64,000 nucleotides of DNA. It comes from Antedon mediterranea. Its lineage: Eukaryota > Echinodermata > Crinoidea > Comatulida > Antedonidae. The stretch is taken from positions 20,747,001 to 20,811,000 of the forward strand of contig NC_092680.1 of NCBI RefSeq assembly GCF_964355755.1, read 5' to 3'. Below the pieces are notes generated by a model, which was not told the DNA's origin, ran no database searches, and saw only the letters and a list, made by a program, of their open reading frames with translations. Position 1 is the stretch's first letter. Each line of letters starts with the position of its first letter. Shown here in pieces: positions 59,627 to 64,000 of the stretch. Made by a program: the position numbers and the translations under genes.

Positions 59627-62600
59627 CTGATCAATTAGTTAAGAAAACTGAACAGAAAAATTTAAAATGTACAGTGAATATCACCATTTTCAACTTATTA
59701 ATTTGTTGGAATTGGAGATGAAACTAAATACATTTAAATATACAAATCAAATCAAGAATTATTAAGTGAGCAGGATATTGTTTGTTATAATATTATTGTG
59801 TTAGGGTAATAATAGTGTAGATGATGAAAGTGACAGGGTAAGTATTACCAAGGGTTTTCTAAACATTACAGAACCCTTGAGCATTCTCTAATGTTACTAA
59901 ACATTCTTCTTCTAAAATCCCATTGCTATCATAAAGGATACATAAAGACGGGTATCCCTTTAGCTGCCAGATGTTTCCTTAGCAGTCGTTCTGTTCCATA
60001 CCAATTAAAACCTGCTTTTGCATAGCCTATCCTTGGCAGATGAACACTTGCTACAAAATTTCGTCAAAGAAGTATAAACACATATAGTATAGGCTGGTAT
60101 GTCGTTTATATGAATGTCGTGTATATTTTTTGTTAAAAGCAAACTTTGACTTTATTTCATATCTTGATAATATAAGGAATGAAAAAAAATATGTTGCCAT
60201 TTTTTCAAAAGACATTTAAAGGACCAAATTCAAGATGGCCGCCAACATTCAAATAACCCTTTTAAAAATCAGAATATCATCAATAATACAAATTATAAAT
60301 GTGGAACAAGTCCGTTTTGATGGTATTACTGTACCCATTATACAATCCTAACTATGTAAAGCGATAATCTGTCGGCCATCTTGGATTTCAAAATGGCCGC
60401 CACTAAAAATTAAATTCTTTAAATAATTTTAAGGTGTAGGCGATTATTATTCAAAGTGTTTTATTGGGGAGGCGTTTATTCAAATAAATACCATCATAAT
60501 ACATTATTTAATTTAAACATCTTTTGAAACTAACTTCCGCGACAGTGTAGGGCGTTTCGGCCCAAGAAGGAAGATGTTTTAGACGGCTTGCAATATGGGC
60601 CCTAATGGGGCACAGATAGCCTACAGTTATTCCTGCCAGCTTACTCAATAAAACTCGGCTATCGGGATTTTATTTTTTAACTACTGTACCTTCACACGCA
60701 TGGTTCAATCCGAAAATAAACAAAAAACTAAAATAGCTAATAGCCACTAACGACCAACTTTACTGAAACCAGGTAGTTGCAAGGTGAACCTGTGAACTCA
60801 TCGTGAACCCGGAAATTACTTTGACCGCGTACAATTGAAATTGAGTTGAAAATCTACCGATGAATCAGAAATTTTGTTTTAAAACTCTTTATAATATATT
60901 CCTAAGATAGAAATATGGAACAATATCGTAATAGTGAAAACTGTTTTACATTTCGCGGTACACCTGAGATAGTTCAGGTAGGTATCCAAGGCAGAAATTT
61001 GTTCCAAAGTTTTTCCATTGTGCTCGCCTATGTCAGAATTAACCATAATTTATATATAGATTCTAAATTACAGATCTCATTTCTTTTCATGAAACTGAAA
61101 CTTAACAGGAGACAGGACCACAATATAAAACAAGTGCATTTATACCTTATTGTGAAATCCTGTATAAATATGTTAAATAATAAATGCGTTATTGCTATGT
61201 AATTCAATGTCTGAACCTTCAGAGCCATAGTCACCAGTATGGTTGGTAAGTTTCAACCTATCAACTTTTGGCAGAAGCTTGAAGGAAATACAGATAAAGC
61301 TCTGCCTATAAATAACCTTGTAAATGAATGAACTCCTACTTCTCATCTTCTACAATCTCAACCAATTTCATTAGATATGTACCCCCTACAGACAGACCAG
61401 CATTATACACTGGTTTGATGAGTGCACATGGTTGTGGTATAAAAACCCATGTACTAGGGAAAGACAAGAATGCCTGGTGATGACTCTTACCCGAGATGAG
61501 TGGAGGTGGACAGAAATGACATCAAAAAGCAATTATTATGTCGACCCGGTGAACTATATGGCTTTTGGTTGGACATGTAGCATTGTGAAAATAGTGTTGA
61601 GGCAAGTGCTTTTGTTGAAACTGAACTTGTATTACCTATACAACTAGTGACACAAATCGGGACAAAAATATCTTAAATGGAAAACATCTGTAAAGGACAA
61701 AAGAACACTAATTCTGCTTTCTCTCTACAACTTGCTTCTACAAATGCAGACGGAGAAAGAGATTCTAAGTTAAGTATCATTTTATTTGAAAGAGGCTGAT
61801 CATAAAGATATTAACTTGAATACAGAGAGTCGACGAAATCTAAATGATGTGGTTAAACTATATCCCTATATACAGTATGGTATGTATATGAGAGGACATG
61901 TATGTGTGAGACTTGCTGGATTTACATCAATTGATCAGGGTCATTGAGCGTGGTATCATTGGAATAACACAAATTAATGATTTCATCAGAGCTGGCAAAT
62001 TTAGTTTACATTTAAAGAGAGATGATATCCCGATTAATGAAGAATGCTGCAATTCGCACAAAGGTGTTTGTTGGCCATGGCATGATGAAATTGGACAGAA
62101 AATGTTTGAGGCATTGGTAAAAGTCTTGTAGAAGGCAAACTGTCTATATGGGATCCTAAGAAAACAACGAATATTGGCAAAAAATATATATGACGGTGAA
62201 TACAGGTGACAAACTTATCAAAGTAAAAGAAGACTCCTATAGAGATTATTTGCCGGTGAAATGAGGTATTTCAGTTATTTTGCCAATTTGTTTCTGAACA
62301 AGGTCTGTGGAAGTTTGATGGATACAGCAGTAGAGAACGAAGGAAGGTCAACTTACTGTATCGCATCCAAGATTAGAAATATTTCATTGAAGGACTTTGG
62401 CAGAGTTAGTTGTCATTTAACTGAAGAAGTTTATGAGATGTTTTAATATGAAGAAGTGTACTGTCAGTAATGTAGACCTCCTGATGGTCAACATTTTGTG
62501 TTAATCACCATGTTGTTGTCATAAGCATATCATTTTGTATATTTCAATCTAATTTTATTTAACTTATACAAGTTTTAATAAGAAATTTAACCCATTTAAA

Positions 62601-64000
62601 AAAAATTGCGGCCATTTTAAAATTCAAAATGGCCGCCATTTTGTGTTAATCACCAATGTTGTTGTCATAGGCCTATCATTTTATGTGATTTCAATCAACG
62701 TCATAACTTGCACATGTTTTAATAAGAAATTTAATCCATTTTTTTAAAATGGCGGCCATTTTGAAATTTAAAATGTCAGAATACTAATGAATATAGGTTT
62801 ATAATAATTCTTATATAGCAGAGAACCCATATGAACTTAAAATATTATTCATAATGGGTGTTACTTTGTCCAATATGGTACATTTATTGGATATTTTACA
62901 TATTGGCGGCCATCTTGGATTTGACACCCTTAAGCTTTTTAAAAAAAATGGCAACATATTTTTTTCATTACTTTACATCCTAAAGACACTAAATCAGCTG
63001 GAATTTTGCTTTTAACAAAAAAATGACACGAAATTACATACTGGCCTACACTAATATCTTATTTTATTTTATGACAGTTTTGAGACAATTCTCCTTGAGA
63101 GGCCATATTGTAACAACAAGTAAAGAGTAACATTGTCAAGATAAAATATAACAATATAATATATTTTTATTGCCTTATAAAAAGGTTGATTATAATTATT
63201 ATTGATGAAGTATAATGGATATTAATAATAATAAAAGCAACAGATGTTTACCTTTCTTTTTTCTGGCAATATTATAGATTTTTTGAAGAGCTGTCTCTAA
63301 TGCAGATAACTTAATACCTGATAGGTTGTTATACTTATCCCTATGCTGAGCCACAACTAATATCAGCTGCAAAATAATTTATATATTTGTTTATTTAATG
63401 TTATATTATGTCTATTTCTTTAAATTAAATCACGATTTTAATCGAATTAACATTGAGTTTTAGGTGTCCAAGTTAAGTGGTCAGTAGTCATAGTAATAGG
63501 TCATCCATTAAGTGGTCTGTAGTCATAGTGATAGGTCATCCATGGAACTAGTAAACCTACCCAATCTTTAGTATCTTTCTGTGATTTTATATCATCTAAT
63601 TTCATAAGATGTGCATCGCCAAGGTTTAAATCTAAAGAATAAAACAAAGACAAGGATCTATCCTTCATTATATCAATTATAATAACAACACTTGCAATCA
63701 AATTTACAGTAGTTTCACAATAGGTTATGTATATAAGGTTCATAAACTCTAAATATTATTGATTTAATATCAATTTAATCAATATAAAATAAAATACAGC
63801 AAGCTATGCCAAAGTGTAATTAATGACCACAGACATTAATTAAGGGTATGTTTGACTGTCATTATTTATCTTTATCTATACATTATTCAGGTGAACAGCA
63901 TTACATACCTTTCATCTCACCAGCTAGTTCATACCTATCAGCTGGCGTTGGACTGCGTGCATCAATCGCAGAGAATAAACCACCTGAACCCCAACTACCG
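58688..64000 (-). CDS. CHD1L: CHD1L/ALC1-like copy 2, C-terminal part (runs off the window)
   Basis: Exons: 64000(edge)-63909, 63631-63561, 63366-63252, 60050-59942, 59626 to about 59377, 59241-59170 and 58771-58688 (TAG at 58688-58690). The first four encode the second half of the macro domain ([60 protein letters not shown]) and match copy 1 almost residue for residue. The last exon of the macro domain keeps seven bases lost in copy 1, so [16 protein letters not shown] stays in frame with the BRCT domain. A 2.97-kb transposon lies in the intron between 63252 and 60050. The upstream ATPase exons are beyond the right edge. Confidence 0.9.
60085..63053. mobile_element. 2.97-kb DNA transposon in CHD1L copy 2 intron
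   Basis: The left end TAGTATAGGCTGGTATGT is matched by the reversed right end TAGTGTAGGCCAGTATGT. Similarity continues over about 130 bp (TTTTTTGTTAAAAGCAAA, AATATGTTGCCATTTTTT). CHD1L copy 1 has the empty site, near 745. The flanks share only ATA. The interior has several ATGGCGGCC / GGCCGCCAT words in both directions and a string of short plus-strand ORFs (60915-62446), probably a decayed protein gene of a family I do not recognise. Confidence 0.85.
60915..62446 (+). pseudogene. Decayed ORF string inside the 2.97-kb transposon
   Basis: Plus-strand open pieces at 60915-61202, 61432-61647, 61913-62131 ([20 protein letters not shown], then WPWHDEIG) and 62261-62446 lie in different frames with stops between. 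They may be exons or frameshifted parts of an old transposase. No catalytic signature can be named. Confidence 0.35.
63476..63546. repeat. Two-unit version of the 35-bp minisatellite
   Basis: Same unit and position as the 15-copy array at 1238-1766, in the matching intron of CHD1L copy 2. Confidence 0.9.

Overview
This window is eukaryotic and clearly metazoan. Coding sequence is split into many short exons (mostly 60-300 bp) with GT/AG borders. The DNA is AT-rich and full of transposons, tRNA-derived SINEs, LINE remnants and minisatellites, and the proteins carry animal domain sets (ALC1-type remodeller, ankyrin-Roc-COR-death-fold). The frequent TAGGCCTA-like words and repeat types fit a marine invertebrate deuterostome, echinoderm-like, but I cannot name a species. 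All recognised multi-exon genes lie on the minus strand.

Right to left (the direction of transcription) the layout is: CHD1L copy 2, C-terminal part (64000-58688); ROCO copy B, an ankyrin-Roc-COR-DED gene (56624-45661); a broken third ROCO piece, copy C (43.6-42.36 kb); an 11-kb gene-poor block of satellites, a LINE remnant and MITE-like hairpins (about 43-32 kb); ROCO copy A (31487-15060); a hAT element (12710-14328); and CHD1L copy 1 (11187 to the left edge). The window therefore holds two copies of a CHD1L-ROCO gene pair, made by an old segmental duplication and since diverged by indels, transposon insertion and minisatellite growth.

CHD1L (ALC1) is a SNF2 remodeller whose macro domain binds poly(ADP-ribose). 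Here it carries an extra C-terminal BRCT domain. Copy 1 covers nearly the whole gene, but I see three reading-frame breaks (a +1 in the motif-I exon, a -1 in the next exon and a 7-bp deletion at the end of the macro domain). Copy 2 lacks the 7-bp deletion.

The ROCO genes encode proteins of roughly 1,200 residues (B) or more (A). The order is a short N-terminus, ankyrin-like repeats (one per exon), Roc GTPase, COR, a Cys/His-rich segment, a low-complexity linker exon, and C-terminal death-effector-like domains. The plan resembles DAPK1 without its kinase and suggests a GTP-regulated cell-death or innate-immune scaffold; that function is inferred. Copy B looks open from start to stop. Copy A has about three times as many ankyrin exons and an extra DED pair, but its last DED exon is frameshifted and hit by a retroelement.

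The most unusual structure is an 87-bp x ~28 minisatellite in CHD1L copy 1. Its unit spans an exon's last 24 nt, the 5' splice site and the intron start, so one intron begins with about 28 copies of its own splice donor.
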